Shown here: positions 6,978-7,036 of the stretch, one piece after another
Layout of the letters: each line of letters opens with the position of its first letter
How positions within the stretch are numbered: position 1 is the stretch's first letter
From: JAYSSF01 sp043720715
Lineage (GTDB): Bacteria; Patescibacteriota; Gracilibacteria; Absconditabacterales; Absconditicoccaceae
Direction of reading: 5' to 3'
NCBI GenBank assembly: GCA_043720715.1
Contig: JAYSSF010000041.1
Location: 1 to 7,036, forward strand
DNA length: 7,036 bases
Program-made: the position numbers and the translations under genes
Notes under the pieces: model-generated
Seen by the model: the letters and a program-made list of their open reading frames with translations, nothing else
Database searches by the model: none
What the model was told of the DNA's origin: nothing

Positions 6978-7036
6978 CTATTCTAAATATCAACCATATT
7001 TTCAGTCTATTTCACTAGTTTGAATCTCCAGTTAGG
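6978..7036 (-). other. Window edge: short frame ending in TAG upstream of the peptidase-like gene
   Basis: Upstream of the TAG at 6978-6980 the same frame is open for only 17 codons (two TGA-glycines, with EIDGKYGGYLE) before a TAA at 7032-7034. The other two minus frames are also closed within this stretch. It may be the lost N-terminal region of the peptidase-like gene, disrupted by stops or a frameshift, or simply non-coding. The window ends too soon to decide. Confidence 0.3.

Overview
This window comes from a bacterium that reads UGA as glycine (genetic code 25), as described for the Gracilibacteria (BD1-5/GN02) and Absconditabacteria (SR1) of the Candidate Phyla Radiation. The sequence itself shows this. 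Under the standard code the RNA polymerase beta' gene (rpoC) breaks into pieces, and every break is an in-frame TGA in one continuous frame. Several of these TGAs fall where the family has a nearly invariant glycine. Two smaller genes also end too early at TGA and become family-like when it is read as glycine, and a fourth gains a classical lipobox. Which of the two phyla it belongs to cannot be settled here.

All recognisable protein and tRNA genes lie on the minus strand, so transcription runs from the high-coordinate end to the low. In that order: a C39-like cysteine-peptidase-type protein whose N-terminal part is missing or broken by an amber codon (6887-6336); two stacked terminator hairpins; a small lipoprotein of unknown function (6226-5453) with its own terminator (about 5436-5409); a roughly 315-base stretch without a recognised gene, probably the long rpoC leader; rpoC (5092-1262, 1276 aa); an 85-base gap with four copies of a 7-base repeat; a small AMMECR1-like protein (1176-727); a short MscL-type mechanosensitive channel (647-348); tRNA-Lys(CUU) (318-246) with a terminator; and a damaged tRNA-Lys copy (205-125) with another terminator. 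A strong plus-strand terminator (39-89) marks the end of a gene lying left of the window and converging on this cluster.

rpoC, the AMMECR1-like gene and mscL may be partly co-transcribed, since no hairpin plus U-run separates the first two; mscL also has a candidate promoter of its own. rpoB, normally directly upstream of rpoC, is absent: a lipoprotein gene with its own terminator sits there. None of the start codons is preceded by a recognisable Shine-Dalgarno sequence.

The most notable points are the recoding, including a lipoprotein cleavage-site glycine written as UGA, the unusual residues in the RpoC trigger loop, the tRNA-derived fragment with a hairpin in place of its anticodon arm, and the GC-richer stretch upstream of rpoC that is open on both strands. 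No defence system, CRISPR array or insertion sequence was found.
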